A stretch of 64,000 nucleotides of DNA, from assembly GCF_020379485.1 (NCBI RefSeq), contig NC_063439.1:12626466-12690465 (forward strand), written 5' to 3'. The notes beneath the pieces are model-generated. The model ran no database searches. It worked only from the letters and a program-made list of their open reading frames with translations, and was not told the DNA's origin. The stretch comes from Brassica napus (Eukaryota > Streptophyta > Magnoliopsida > Brassicales > Brassicaceae). The position numbers were made by a program, and so were the translations under genes. Within the stretch, counting starts at the first letter, position 1, and every line of letters starts with the position of its first letter. Below, piece after piece: positions 11,676 to 25,389 of the stretch.

Positions 11676-14600
11676 ATGGAGGAAGAACCTAAGAATGGAA
11701 GCGCGAAAGAATTAGCGGTGGTGGAGGAGGAAGAGCCGATGGTGGGGCCAGGACCTGCTCCACGCGTCAAGCGCAAGCGTCCGCTTCAGTTCGAACAAGC
11801 GTATCTCGATTCGCTTCCTTGTGCTAATATGTAAGCTTTCCTTTTAGGGTTTTACTAGCAAATACGTTTGTGAACGAGAGTGCGCATCATTGAGCTTATT
11901 ATTGAAAGATCTTTTTTTTTGGTTTTGGTCAGGTATGAGAAAAGTTACATGCATAGGGATGTAGTTACACATGTTGCTGTCTCCGCTGCTGATTTCTTTA
12001 TTACTGGAAGCATCGATGGTACTTTCTCTCAGATACTTATTGGTTTTTTTTTTTTTACACATTCACCAATTCGCTATTGTATGTTTTAATAAAAAATCTA
12101 GGCCACTTGAAGTTTTGGAAGAAAAAGGGTGTTGGCATCGAGTTCGCTAAGCATTTCCGCTCCCATCTAGGTCCTATTGAAGGTCTAGCGGTGAGTATCC
12201 TCAATTTCTAATGTTTTTTTTGTGTGTGTTTTGTTATCAATAATGACTCGTTTCAACGATGCAGGTTAGCGTTGATGGTTTGCTTTGCTGTACCATCTCA
12301 AATGACGATCATGCTGTTAAGATTTATGATGTTGTCAACTACGACATGATGGCCATGATCCGCTTGCCCTATATCCCCGGTGCTGTTGAGTGGGTCTACA
12401 CACATGCGGATGTCAAAGCCAAACTTGCTGTTAGTGACCGAAACTCTTCCTTTGTGCACATTTATGATCCCCGCTCTGGTTCCAATGAACCCATTGCTTC
12501 TAAACAGGTCTCTTCTTCTTTTTTTTAATCTTGTTGCTATTTCTTGTGTTTTTTTTCTCCAGAGATTAACAGTTTCTTATATCGTTGTCGTTTCAGATAC
12601 ATTCGTATCCTATTAAGGTCATGAAGTACAATCCTGTTTCTGACACAGTGATATCTGGTGACACAAAAGGAATCATTGAGTACTGGAGTCCAGCTACGCT
12701 ACAGTTTCCTGAGGATGAGTATGTCCTTGTCTCTTTTCCTATCCAGATTCCTTTTCTTCTTCCCATTTTGGTATTGTAGAGAGATTTTTGTTGCCGTTCT
12801 TTTATTTTTGGAATGTGTTTTGATTTGACCTTTTGTTTCGTATTGTAGGGTAGACTTCAAACTAAAGAGTGACACAAATCTATTTGAGATTATAAAGTGT
12901 AAAACTACAATCTCTGCCATTGAGGTACGATCTAGGATCATGTTTTGGCTATTTTACATATGATATGTCCAGTGAAAATCATGGTGCTTTGGCGTCTAAA
13001 TGTAGTGAACTTCTTTTCAGGTGAGTCCGGACGGTAGACAGTTTTCCGTTACATCTCCTGATCGTAGGATTCGCGTATTTTGGTTTAAAACTGGTAAACT
13101 AAGGCGGGTATATGACGAGTCTCTTGAGGTAGGACTACATATTCTATTCTATTCTTCTTGCCTTGCTTACTCTTGAGTAATCATCTTTTATTGTATTGAA
13201 ATTATTAGGTGGCCCAAGATCTACAGAGGAGCGATGCTCCATTGTACAGGCTTGAAGCAATTGACTTTGGTAGAAGAATGGCTGTTGAGAAGGAACTTGA
13301 AAAAACCGAGAGCGCTCCTCAGCCCAATGCAGTTTTCGATGAAAGCTCCAATTTCCTTATATTTGCCACTCTTCTTGGAATCAAAGTAAGAATTCATCTT
13401 ATTATTTTCAATTTAAATTACCATAGACTAGCATACCAGTCTAGTGTCCTGTCCCACATGAACATGATTCAATCAATGATCACAGAAGCTAAATACTTCT
13501 ATTGTAACTATATGTTAACGTGGTTAAAGTAGGGTCTCTGCGGATAGCTGACTTATTTCCCTGTCTACCCTTGTGTTGCCTAGATAGTAAATTTACAAAC
13601 CAATACAGTTGCAAGGATCCTTGGAAAGGTGGAGAGCAATGAAAGGTATCTGAGAGTTGCACTATATCAAGGTGATCAAGGCGGGAAGAAAGTTAGAAAG
13701 ATTCCAGCAGCCGCAGCAAATGTAAATGAAAGCAAGGAGCCTTTAACTGATCCAACTATCTTATGTTGCGCCTTCAAGAAACACAGGATTTATATGTTCA
13801 GGTACTTGACACATATCCGGCTAAAACAACTCATGTTTGTATTGCATTGCATCTTTAGAAAAAATCAACCTCTTTTGGTTTCCCTAGATTTCCGTAGACA
13901 TTTTTCTCCTATTTTATTCTTGCCTTGTTATCACCGAACTCTTTATGGAAATTAATATAAGGAAATTGAAATCTGCAGTCGGAGAGAGCCAGAAGAACCT
14001 GAAGATGCAAGCCAAGGAAGGGATGTGTTCAACGAGAAGCCTTCTGCTGATGAACTTATGTCTGTCTCAGATATTGGAAACTCATCCACAACGTCTCTCC
14101 CAGAGAACGTGGTATGTTCTTCATAACCCATCAAACTGTTTTACTAATCATTAGTAGTTTGTGATTTGGATCTTTGGCATAATAGCTCTTTTTTTAATTG
14201 GAAATTTGCTCCAGATCATGCATACTACTATGGGGGATATGCACATAAAGCTTTACCCAGAAGAATGTCCCAAAACAGTGGAGAACTTCACAACACACTG
14301 TAGAAATGGCTATTACGACAACCACCTTTTCCACCGAGTTATCAAAGGATTCATGGTACAAACTGGAGATCCTCTTGGGGATGGCACTGGAGGACAGTCA
14401 ATTTGGGGAAGAGAATTTGAGGACGAGTTTCACAAAAGGTAATATCATATTTTACTGTCATGCCAGCTTTTAATAAAAACGAAATGAATGTAAAGGCCTT
14501 AATTTGTGTTATGTTTTTCTTGTAGTCTTCGGCATGACAGGCCGTTCACAGTGTCCATGGCTAACGCTGGTCAAAACACAAACGGGTCGCAGTTCTTTAT

Positions 14601-14847
14601 TACAACAGTAGCTACACCGTGGCTAGACAATAAGCATACAGTTTTTGGCAGAGTTGTGAAGGGAATGGATGTCGTACAGGTATGCAAATGAAAAATGAAT
14701 GTTTTTATTGTCTTGCTAGCTTAGTGTGACATTGTGTCTAACCACAAAACCAAAAATGAACAGGGTATAGAGAAAGTGAAGACAGATAAAAACGACAGGC
14801 CTTACCAAGATGTTAAGATACTTAATGTCACTGTTCCTAAATCTTAG
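11676..14847 (+). CDS. CYP71: CYP71: WD40-repeat nuclear cyclophilin (peptidyl-prolyl isomerase)
   Basis: Thirteen exons join in frame to 622 codons (Arabidopsis CYP71 is about 630): 11676-11830, 11933-12018, 12102-12190, 12265-12507, 12597-12718, 12849-12924, 13021-13128, 13209-13385, 13584-13801, 13979-14111, 14215-14438, 14526-14679, 14764-14847, all with GT/AG introns. The N-terminus is acidic, then has a basic VKRKR patch. WD40 repeats fill residues about 65-400. A cyclophilin domain occupies residues about 470-622. Catalytic residues are all present: [14 protein letters not shown] (Arg, Phe, Met, Gln), NGSQFF, PWLDNKH (Trp, His). The start is the ATG matching MEEE-; an in-frame GTG lies further up. 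In Arabidopsis CYP71 binds histone H3, FAS1 (CAF-1) and LHP1, and supports repression of KNOX genes and meristem function. Confidence 0.96.
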
Positions 14848-15350
14848 CATCTCCACTCTTTTCTCAAAGATAATCAAGAAACTCTAGGGTCTCGCTGTTG
14901 AATCTGAACTTTGGTCGTTGATTGTTCAAACTGTGGGATGTGTGTTGTGGCCGAGCACGTGACTTGGTGGTACAATCTTCTTGATACTGTTTAACACCAT
15001 CTTTAATTTTGTTATGCAAGTACTTGGTGTTGGTGCTCGGTTTCATTTTCTTGTATTGTACTTCTACTTTATCAAAGTTCTATGATTGGACCAGATTTTC
15101 GGTATCGCAAGTTCATATTAATAATTAGTTTCATTTTATAATAATTAAAAATCACAAAATATAAATGGTTTATGTAGATTTTTTTATGAAAGAATATTCA
15201 AAGTATGTATTATTATTTTCCCGTTAAGTTTTTTTTATATAATTATACCCGTTATTATACGCAATTGCGCAGACGAAAATCAAGCTTGCTCTCTGAAAAA
15301 GTTCTTTTCTTACTTTTCATGGACTTCAACCTGTCCCAGCCTCCCAGGTT

Positions 15351-16507
15351 ATGGGAAATATGTCTTTAAAGGAGGATGTACCGCTGAATCTTACAGCTGA
15401 TGAGGATTATAGCACGGTGGTGAGAAGTGCTAGAAGCCTGATTGGTCGTCTCCTAAATCCAGAGTGTCAGAACATGGGACGAATGCTGAAAACGATGCCA
15501 AAGATCTGAAAGATTTATGAGAGGGTGAAGGGAATCGCTTTGACTAGAAATAGTTTTCAGTTTATCTTTGAACTGGAGACGGATTTTCAGACTGTAAAAA
15601 CATGAATTTTGGACTTTTGATGATTGAAAAATGGTGATGGAGAGATGGCAGGAAGTTCCACCAGCAAATTTCTAACAAACAGCTTCAGTATGGATCTGAA
15701 TTCATAAGATTATGGTTAACTATTTCACACTTAAGACGATGGATGCGGTGGCTGGAGCTATTGGATATGTGAAGGTTATTGAGTATGACCCAGAAAAGCC
15801 ACATTTACTGGAATATGTCAGAGTCCAAGTGATTATGGATCTACATAACCCCCTAAGAGACACAAAGCTAGTGAACCTCTCAAAAGGGTGCTCAGCAACG
15901 GTGGACATTGAATATGAGAGTTCGAAAGAAGTTCTTCCACTGTCTACGTCTATCTCACGAGAAACAGAAATGCCCTCTCCTGAAAAAAGGCAAAGGCAAA
16001 AACTTTCAGCACACAGAACGACAGCTTGAGGGGACCCCTTCAGTGTATCATCGACAACACTCCAATAACTTGGTGGAAACTATTATGTCAATGCTAGCGC
16101 CATCAGTTCCCGCAGGTTTTCGTCCTCTACCTAATGTAGTGGCTCCTGAAGTGTTTGAGAAAATGCAGTTATACATGAACTGTGTTGAGTCAGAAGAGAG
16201 GCGAATTAGGGAATTTCGTATGAAAAAGGTTCTGACAGACCTATCTAAAGATTCAATCGCCCAAAGATCTTGTCTTAGACTGGAGAGTCAACCATTTATA
16301 TCCACAGCTCTCAATACTAATGTGGGTAGAGTTTTTGACTTCAGACTCGCAGAGCATGACAGAGAACTTAATGAGACTGAAAACATCAGGAATGCCAGTT
16401 CTTCTTATGGGGGACATAGAATGTCAGAGAACCCTCTTGTGATTCAAGAAGGCAACAAGTTAATGCTGTCGACAAACAATACGAGCCACAAGGAGGCTAT
16501 AGAATGA
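15351..16507 (+). pseudogene. LINE ORF1: DUF4283 / zinc-knuckle gag-like protein, broken
   Basis: From 15351 (ATGGGAAATATG) the frame reads through a DUF4283-like region: RSLIGRLLNPECQNMGRMLK, then a stop at the expected Trp of MPKIW, then IYERVKGIALTRNSFQFIFE. A second frame (15712-16029) continues with EYDPEKPHLLEYVRVQVIMD. A third (15908-16507) has the knuckle FHCLRLSHEKQKCPLL, in which the first cysteine of the usual CxxC...H...C knuckle is changed to Phe. These families coat LINE RNA. Stops and frameshifts make it a pseudogene. Confidence 0.75.
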
Positions 16508-16858
16508 GTAATCCCTAATTCTCACGGGAACATTCCACATAGATAGCAAATGTGGAAGGTGCTGGTGACTTCAACCCACTAAATGAGACGACATGATTTG
16601 TCATTGGTTGCGGAGAAGCTTTGGTCTCTGGTAGCAGGAGCGGACAGAAAGTTGGGAAACGCAAACAAGCATCATGGACTAGGAGACAACATAAGCACAA
16701 TGAGATGAAATCAGTTGGTGGAATGGCTGAAAAAAGACTGATCTCAATGACGGAGATAGAAACATTAAAAGAAAGGCGGCAGAAGATGGGGAGGTGTCTT
16801 CTAAGACTTACAAACAGGCTGACGGTTTGATGGTTCACCAGAAACCATCCACGTCTCA

Positions 16859-19800
16859 ATGACGACGCTCAGTTGGAACTGTCGGGGATTGAGGAGCAAC
16901 CTGACAGTTCGACGCCTAGAGGAAATGTGTCGTGAGCATTTCCCGGATTTCTTGTTTCTCCTAGAGACTAAGAACTCTAGTAGTCACATATCAAATCTTC
17001 AAAGCTCGTTGGGTTATGATCATAGCTTTATGGTGGATCCAGTGGGGCTAAGTGGAGGCTTGGCGCTGTTTTAGAAGAATAATTATGAAGTGGATATACT
17101 TTTTTCATCAAATCGGATTATTGATGTTAAAGTCAAGATTGGTTCACTCTGTTACTTTATGTCTTTCGTCTATGGTGATCATGTCCGCCAACGAAGACAA
17201 GAACTGTGGAATATGCTACAAGATATAGGGGAACATCGTACTGGAGGTTGGTTTTTGGTTCGGGATTTCAATGAGATTATGAATAATGGAGAGAAACTTA
17301 GAGGCCATGTACGTCAAGAAAGCTCTTTCTTTTCTTTCCGCTCTATGGTCAGAGAGTATAGGATAAAAGAAGTCTCGAGCTCTGGTAACGTGATGTCTTG
17401 GGCAGGAGTCAGAGAGATCATAACCAATGGATTAAAAAAAAATGTATGGGTACAATGCAGGCTAGACAGAGCGTTTAGGAACGCAGAATGGTTCAGATTG
17501 TTCCCGAAAGCACACACTACTTACTTGGAGAAGCTAGGCTCTGATCATAGACCTGTCTTCACAAGTCTAGCCAAAAGTATCCAAGGACGTACATGTCGGT
17601 TCTGTTTTGACAGAGATGGTGCGCAAAACCAGAAGTTCTGGAAATCATACGGAAAGGTTGGAACATTCAGGGTGCAGGATCGTCTGGAAGAGTAACTGAT
17701 CGTATCAAGACGTGTCGAAAATCCCTATAAAGATGGAAGAGAAATTCAGACAGCAACTCTAAGAAGAGGATTATGAGATTACGAAAGAACATAGAGCAAG
17801 AAGAAGCTAAACAATTTCCTGATATGAGGATGATAACAGACATGAAAATTGATCTAGAAAAGGCTTTCAAGGAGGAAGAGAGTTTCTGGAAGGAAAAGAG
17901 CAAAAATACCTGGCTCAAGGAGGGAGACAGAAACACCAAGGTCTTTCATGGATGGGCTCAGGTGAGGAAAATGAAAAACAGAGTTGCTTCTCTCATTGAT
18001 GACAGAGGAATTGAGCAGTCTGAAGAAGACAGGAAGGGAGACATTGCTGTAAGTTACTTCGCCAACTTGTTTTGATCATTCTCCCCTGCAGATGCTACTG
18101 AACTACTAGAGGGTTTTGAAGCTAAAGTCACGGGAAGAATGAATCAGACTCTAACGAAACATGTAACGGATGGAGAGATAAAGAAAGCGGTTAAGGCAGT
18201 GAAGAGTGATAGTGCTCCAGGAGCTGATGGAATGACCAGGAAATTCTTTCAAAACTACTGGAATATAACAGGGGCTCAGGTAACAAGAGAGGTCAAAGAA
18301 TTCTTTGCTGGTGGAGCTCTATCACCAGAATGGAACTTTACCCAGATTTGCTTACTACCGGAGAAACCAAACCCCAATGCGCCCTATCAGTCTTTGTCCA
18401 GTGGTTTATAAAATCATCTCCAACATCCTATGCTTGCGCCTTAAGACGGTTCTACCTCAGTTGGTCTCGCAGACACAAGGGGCTTTTGTTGCTGGTACTC
18501 ATATCTGATAACCTTCTTATAGCACACGAGATGATTCATGGGTTGAGGACAAACCCGAACTGCAAAAGTGATTATCTGGCTATCAAAACAGATATGTTCA
18601 AAGCATACGACCGGGTTGAATGGAGTTTCTTGGAGGCTCTTTTCGAAAAAATGGATTTCAGCAGTGTATGGATAGGATGGATTATGAAGTGCATACGTTC
18701 AGTCACGTACACGATACTCTTAAATGGACAAACACACGACCACATCACCCCGGAAAGAGGAATTCGACAGGGAGATCCGCTCTCTCCTTTCATTTTCATT
18801 CTCTATGCTGAGGCTCTTGTACATGTCATGAACAGAGCGGAAAATAGAGGGACTATACATGGAATGCAGTTAACGAAGAGATGTCCTTCAGTACAACATC
18901 TTCTCTTCGCGGATGATAGTTTGTTTCTATGTCGAGCCAACCTGCCAGAAGTTTGGGAATTTCTGCGATGCCTCAAGTTGTATGGTGATTCTTCGGGTCA
19001 GGTTATAAACTTTCAGAAATCAGCAATCACATTTGGAGCTGAGGTAGACCCGATTATGAAAAGGCTTATTGCAGAGATGAGTGGCATTGAAAATAAAGGT
19101 GAAGATGGTAAATAATTAGGCCTACCTGAGTGTTTCAGCGGTTCTAAACAGAAGCTGCTGGCTTTCGTTGGGGAGAAACTCAACAAAAGACTCAAATCTT
19201 GGTTTGCGAAAAAACTTTCTCTTGGAGGCAAGGAAGCTGCTGAAAGCGATAGCAATGGCTCTCCCAGTCTATGTTATGTCCTGCTTTCGACTCACCAAAC
19301 ATCACTGCAAGAAGATCATGAGTGCTATGTCTAGTTTTTGGTGGGATGCTTGTGAGGATAAGAGAAAAATACACTAGGTAGCTTGGGAGAAACTCTGTAT
19401 GTCAAAGGAAAATGGTGGACTTGGTTTCAGAGATATTGAGATGTTTAACCATGCTGTATTGGCAAAGCAAGCGTGGAAACTCTTTAACAATCCTGATACA
19501 TTGTTAGCGATAGTTTTCAAGGGTCGCTACTATGCTTCATCTGATGTCCTGAAATGCGGAAAAATGTATATACCTTTATATGCTTGGCGTAGCATCTTGT
19601 TTGGCAGAGACCTCCTTAAAAAGGGCCTAATCAAATCTATTGGTAATGGAGAATCGACACACATATGGTTGGAGAAGTGGATCATGGACTCTTGCCCAAG
19701 ACAACCGGTCAACAAGGAACTCTCCATCGAATCAACTAGGAAGGTCAGAACATGCAAATGGGAAGTGGAGAGATGACGAGCTTCATAAATTATTCCCCAC

Positions 19801-20880
19801 CAATGAAGTCAAAAGAATTCAGACAATTCACCCATGAAGAGAAGCTGACAGATACATATGGTCTCTGACGGATCACGGCTCATACACAGTCAAAAGCGGG
19901 AATTGGCTCGCAGCCAACAATGTCCTTAATTCTTCAGCCACTATTTGTCCATTGGAACAGAGAAAATTGGATTTGAAGAAGAAATTGTGGAAAGTCAAGA
20001 TTCAGCCTAAGCTAAGATTATTCCTGTGGAGAGCTGTTTCTGGTGCGTTAACAGTTGCAAACAGGTTACAATCGCGGGGAATGAATGTTGATGTGGAATG
20101 TAAACTTTGCCACAATAATGCTGAACCGATCAACCATGTCTTGTTTGAATGTGTAATGGCTCAAGAATTGCTAAGGAAGGCATCTTTCCCTCTTCCAACA
20201 ACACCAGTCAGGGACCTATGTGAGAATATGAAAACGGCGATGGAATTAATGGAGAACAATGCAATTTCAGAGAACTTGAGGAGAGCCATCCCATGGGTAC
20301 CATGGAAAATCTGGAAAACCGTAATAAGATTCTTTATACAGATTTCTATTAATTCGCTCACCAATCAAGCTCTGTAAGAAGCTTCAGTATGGTCAGCAAT
20401 CAACAACAGTGGTGAAACAAGGTTGGTACTATGTTCTTCTTTAGAAACACATCAACATTGGTAACCACCTATGGAAGGTATGGTAAAATGTAATGTTAAC
20501 TCCAACTGGAGGAACTCATCGTCCTTAAGTGGGGGTGCTTGGATCACAAGGAATCAGCAAGGTAACATGCTCATCACACTCGGGAGGCTTTCACTCCATC
20601 TCCTAACAAGTTGACGACAGTACGATGTATCATTTGGGCTCTTCAAAGTGTGAGAGACTTGGGCTTTCAGAATGTGGTGATCGGTGTCGACAACCAGGAT
20701 GTGATAAGCGCTCTATCCAATGTTACCTCTTGGCCACGCTACAGAACCTTTTTGAACACTATTGCAGATCTTCGTAGCAGCTTCTCCTCAGTGTTTTTGA
20801 TCAGGAATCGACAAAAACCAACTCCATCGCACTTGACATTGCCCAGAGTGTTCTTAGAGATGGAAGATTCCAATCGTACC
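16859..20880 (+). pseudogene. LINE ORF2: endonuclease, reverse transcriptase, zf-RVT, RNase H, broken
   Basis: The domains appear in the standard order. The AP-type endonuclease begins TLSWNCRGLRSN (16859-17074, then a stop), and its C-terminal catalytic motif SDHRPVF lies near 17550. Reverse transcriptase spans about 18139-19115, with SDSAPGADGMT, the palm segment IKTDMFKAYDRVEW, GIRQGDPLSPF and the active site FADDSLF. The zf-RVT region (19952-20377) has LWKVKIQPKLRLFLWRA and CKLCHNNAEPINHVLFEC. An RNase H-like tail (20611-20883) has VIGVDNQDVISAL. Stops or frameshifts occur near 17072, 17695, 18075, 18400, 19112, 19375, 19776 and 20377, so no active protein results. Confidence 0.85.
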
Positions 20881-21060
20881 TAGCACTAGGTGGGCCAGCC
20901 TGGCTGCATAACAGGATCAGGAATGAGGCTCTACCCAATGAATTTTAAATCTTTCCCTTAAAATCTTTCTGTTGACATTAGAGTTTTATTCTATTTTCAT
21001 TTGTTTTTGTCTCATGAAATAGTGTTACCCCTCTTAATTGAGTTCAGACGTTTAAAAAAA

Positions 21061-21339
21061 ATTAACTAATAATCAAATATTTTTTTATCTTATATATGAA
21101 AGTATATATGTATTTATAAAATGTATTTATATTGTTTATTAATCATAATATTTTCAAAAATACATACTTTGTTGCGTATTAATTAATATTACACTATTAT
21201 AAACATTTTAATAATTATTTTTTTATCTATCTTTCTATCTGAATGGTATAAAGATTAATAATATATATGCACAATGTCTAATTTTGTTTTGTATTTACTA
21301 AATTTTTGCAATGCAAGTATGATTATTATATATTTATTG

Positions 21340-21380
<41 letters not shown>

Positions 21381-22739
21381 CTCTTATTTAATTATTTTAA
21401 ATGCATATTGGATAGTATAATATTTAGATATAAATCTTAACCATACTAATATTTTGATGAAATTTGAATATTATTAAATACTTTTCAGATATAAGAAAAA
21501 GATAAATAAATATATAGAATTTTAAAGTAATGTTAAGTAATATTCTATTTATTAAAATAAATAAAATCTAGAATATTAGATATATCTTCTAAAATCTAAT
21601 ATTTTATTTAGGTTTTATATTTTCTATATTTTATTAAAATTTATGTTCAAATATATTTCTTTGATGAAGCTCGTGTGAGTTCATTTTTAATTTTATATGT
21701 TATGCTGATAGTTTTAATAAATTTTCATAAATATGGATCCTATCATTTTTATCTATGAGCTACATTAAAAATCTATGAAGAGTCACCATGTATTCTGCTT
21801 TATTTGGAATGTTCTTATTTTTAAAAATCTTGTAAATAAAAATCTTTCGGTTTGTTTCATAAAATCTTATTTGATTAGTTTGATAAAGATTTGGATTCTA
21901 ATTTTCTTAAAAAAATTGTGTCAAAACAAAATATAGTGTTATAAAATTTAAAATATTGATGCGTAAATAACTATAATTCATTTCGTTGATAAAAGGCACT
22001 TCGAAAATACATAAATATTAAACTATGATATTTATTTGGCGCATAATTTGGTATTTTTAATTATATATGAATATTTTTAATAGCCTATAGTCCTTATTGT
22101 AATAAAGGTTGTGAAAATAATTTTGTTTTTTCTTGTTAATTTTTTTTTATTTATTTTAGGTTTTAAGTAAGTTAGTATAAATAGCAGTTTGATTTTTAAG
22201 ATAATTTTTACAGTTGTAAATTATTTGTAGTTCTGTATTTATTTTTACATACATTATTATTTGATTTTTTTTCTTTCTAAAATCTGATTTCTATTATCCT
22301 TTTTTGTTAGTTAAAATTGTATGATTAATTTTCAAATATTTAGTTTATATATGTAAGAATTCAAAATTTACCTCAAAATTTATAACACTTTTTAAATTTA
22401 CCTTTAAATGCTAATTATTTTATAAACACTTTAAATTTATTATAAAAATACAAAATTAACCCTTCAAAATTATTTATAAATATTTTACATTATTTGTAAA
22501 AGTTTATAAATTCAACCCCATCCCCTAAATACTAAACCTTAAACAATAATCACTAAATTATAAATTAAAATGTTAGAGTATTATATGAATTTGACGAAGA
22601 AGGAGAGAAGAAAAACAGTGGTTTGACGAAGAAGGATGATGGTTAACGGCATAGTTATATATGAATTTATAAAATATATATACAAATTTTATATTTTGTA
22701 GTGTATTTTATAAGAAAACTAAAATATTTTTGTTTGTTA
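21061..22739. other. AT-rich intergenic DNA with (AT)n microsatellite
   Basis: No gene seen. A perfect (AT)n run of about 33 bp lies at 21342-21374. Around 22500-22560 there is AACCTTAAACAATAATCACT wording like the degenerate repeat at 39.4-39.7 kb. Confidence 0.6.
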
Positions 22740-22916
22740 TTTTTGTATATCCACTGTTAAATACTGGCTAAAACATAGCTATAAATTGCCACAGTAAATC
22801 TCGGCTAATCAGCCACGATTATCCATAATTTTTTATAGCTACGAAAAGTATAATCACGATTTTAGACTATACAGCCCGTGGCTTTACCATAACTATATCA
22901 AATGTTTTTAGTAGTG
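22740..22916. mobile_element. Possible CACTA-type element terminus
   Basis: The segment ends TTTTTAGTAGTG at 22916, which on the other strand is CACTACTAAAAA, the typical terminus of plant CACTA elements. Inside it, short CACGATT / AGCCACGATTAT / CCGTGGC motifs repeat in both orientations, as in CACTA subterminal regions. The partner terminus was not found, so extent and autonomy are unknown. Confidence 0.45.
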
Positions 22917-23857
22917 GAAGGGAAGCTCGTGATTGACTTCCAACATAATAGTGGAAATCTGCAAGTAAGTGCGTGTAAATTGATCTTCAGAATTATGATT
23001 AATTATGTTGAATTTGGAGAAAGGAAAAGAGAATTGTTGTCAACAAAGATAAATTATTATTTTTTTGTCAGCTAGTTAAAGGTGAATTAATTTTGAAAAA
23101 ATCAAAGAAACTTTTCTTGGGGGTAAAAATGTAAAGAAAATCAAAGAAACTTAAGAGAGCAAAATTCAATTAAAGTAAATATTTGTTTTTAAGTTTGTAT
23201 AATAATTATGTGAATGAATAACTTACAGTCTCTTAAACTTGTATTTGTTCCACCTTAAAATCAGGTTATTTGTTTTTCTTTTAAGAAAATACTAGGTGGA
23301 CCGCCCGCACGCATGTGCGGACATTAACAGTAATATTAAATTGATATTACATTTACAACTATATAATACTTATGTTACATGTATATGGTTAATATGAAAG
23401 ATTTGATGTTACATATTGATATTTATACTATGTTCATATAAACAAAGAATACATTAGAACGTTTAGAAAACGATCACATTTAATACTACTCATAAAATAT
23501 CAGAAAAATATAATTGAGAAAAAATAAATATTTCACGCATAACCTCAATAAAAAAATCAGCCATGAAATATAAAAGAGAGATTTGAATTACCTGAGATTT
23601 ATTATCATTGGTTTCATTGTAACAACAGAGATGATTTATGGTTTCCTTCTCTAAGCCTTGAGTCATAAAAGAGGTATTTCTAACAAAAATCTTTAAAGAT
23701 GTAAACAATCCCCAAAAGATAACAAATTATATAATTGATAGGACAACGTCAATGAGTTTCAAAGTTTTTAAAAAGCTTTGAGATTACCTTTGACTCTCAG
23801 ACATACCGAAGAGGATCACGCACAATAAATAAATTACACTTGATTAGCATACATATC

Positions 23858-24049
23858 TTATATTATATTCTTGATAAGTGATTTAACTTTATAAAAAAAA
23901 TTTATCTTTTTCGAAAGGGATAAGCAGTTCCTGGATAAACAGAATCGTCTCTTTTTGTTAGTTGAATCACTACTGATGCAAAAATATAGATAGAGATACA
24001 ACATGGAGATGAAGAGAACAAAAATAAACGAAAAAGAAGAATCCCCCAT
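23858..24049 (-). CDS. Small hydrophobic open frame conserved in two Helitron copies
   Basis: A 63-codon frame beginning MGDSS and ending KSLIKNII. It has a hydrophobic stretch (residues about 7-26, rich in F, L and Y, ending LYLYFCIS), then a basic segment DSTNKKRR. The frame in copy B (44617-44811, 64 codons) keeps MGDSS, LYLYLYFCIS, DSTNKKRR and KNII. I recognise no family. It could be a captured fragment or simply a frame that has not yet broken since the copies diverged. No transcript evidence is visible. Confidence 0.2.
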   Translation of the reverse strand: MGDSSFSFIFVLFISMLYLYLYFCISSDSTNKKRRFCLSRNCLSLSKKINFFYKVKSLIKNII

Positions 24050-24154
24050 AAAATTACCAGTAATGGTGTTCCCGTCTATGAGTTATTTATTGATTATCAT
24101 ACACCTGCGCAAGATCACAAAAGTAGAATTTAAATTATAACGATCAAAAACATA

Positions 24155-25389
24155 TCTAATATATTAAAACAGAAGTCATGACTTCTTTTCATGTGTGATT
24201 TTTTTTTAGTTTGGACCATTCCTAGAAAATATCATATTTTACATAAGTTCATTATTATATCTTTTAATATCTTTATCTTTTTATTTGAAATACAAATGAA
24301 TATATTTAAAATGTTCTAACAAAATCTTTTTAAAATCTTCTTAGAATCTTTTTAAATTTACTTTCGAAAAATAGTCAATTTTAATTTTAATTATCATAAA
24401 ATATAATTAGAAATTAAAATTGAATATAGGTTTGGTTTATAAACGAAAATTTATTTCTATTACGATGATTTTGTTAGAAATAAATATTAATTTCTATTTT
24501 AATTTTTTTCAAATTTGTTTTCTAATAAAATAAAAATCATGATTTTTTGATGAGTGATATTTTTATTTGGACCATCATTTAAATTTTCTATTAAATGTAT
24601 ATCACTAATGCTAATATATATAATATTTTTAACTACTTTAATCATAATATCTTTTATATCTTTTAATTTTTTTAAAAAAATTTAAAATTCTAACAAATCT
24701 CTTGAATAAGATTATAAGATCTTAATTGTCATAAATTGAATATAAATATTTTCAACTATTTTTTTAAATGAAATGTTACTAAAAGAATAAAATTATATCC
24801 TATTTTATCAATTTTATAATAATATATATCATTTTAAAATAAAATCGTTATATTGAACAAAATATGATAAAATTATTTTAAATTGATAAGTTAACATATT
24901 TTATTTTCATAAATATCAAATATTTATGCTAAAAATATAATATGTTGGTAGAACGGGTTAATATTAGTAAATTATATAATACATGTATAAAAATTTCTCT
25001 TATCTTAAACTTTTTAATATACAGTCATTTATTATAATAAAATTAATAAACATTAAAAATTACTAAAAAAATCTAGCGATTTGAATTACGGATCATGATT
25101 ATAATAAATTAAATATAAAATTGTTTTCATATATGTTGTTTCATGCATTAAAAAAATTAGTTTAGTAATCAAACGCAAATTCAATATGGCAAATATATAA
25201 TAAGCAACATATATATGTGATGATTTTAATTTACAGCATGAAAATTATAAAATTATTATATTTGGCATAATTATACAAACATTTAAATATGTGAGTAACA
25301 TTAAAAATATATAATAATTATGTAAAACAAATATCTATATATGTAAATGTGAAATATATATCTGCACGGTTGTGCGGGTGGAAATCTAG
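24155..25389 (+). mobile_element. Helitron nested in copy A, 1235 bp
   Basis: It begins TCTAATATATTAAAACAGAAG and ends with the hairpin region CTGCACGGTTGTGCGGGTGG and AATCTAG. It is flanked by A on the left and T on the right, with no TSD. The host sequence joined across it, AAACATA/TGAAAAC, is found uninterrupted (reverse complement) at 44503-44518 in copy B, which fixes both boundaries. The interior is AT-rich and non-coding. Confidence 0.92.

Larger units (their letters stand above)
15300..21060 (+). mobile_element. LINE (non-LTR retrotransposon, Ta11-like), degenerate
   Basis: Two coding regions in LINE order, ORF1 (15351-16507) and ORF2 (16859-20880), are followed by a 3' UTR and a short A tail (about 21053-21060). 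Length of about 5.8 kb suggests it is close to full length. Both reading frames are broken. The 5' end is approximate, and I could not find a convincing TSD. It lies about 450 bp downstream of CYP71 in the same orientation. Confidence 0.85.
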
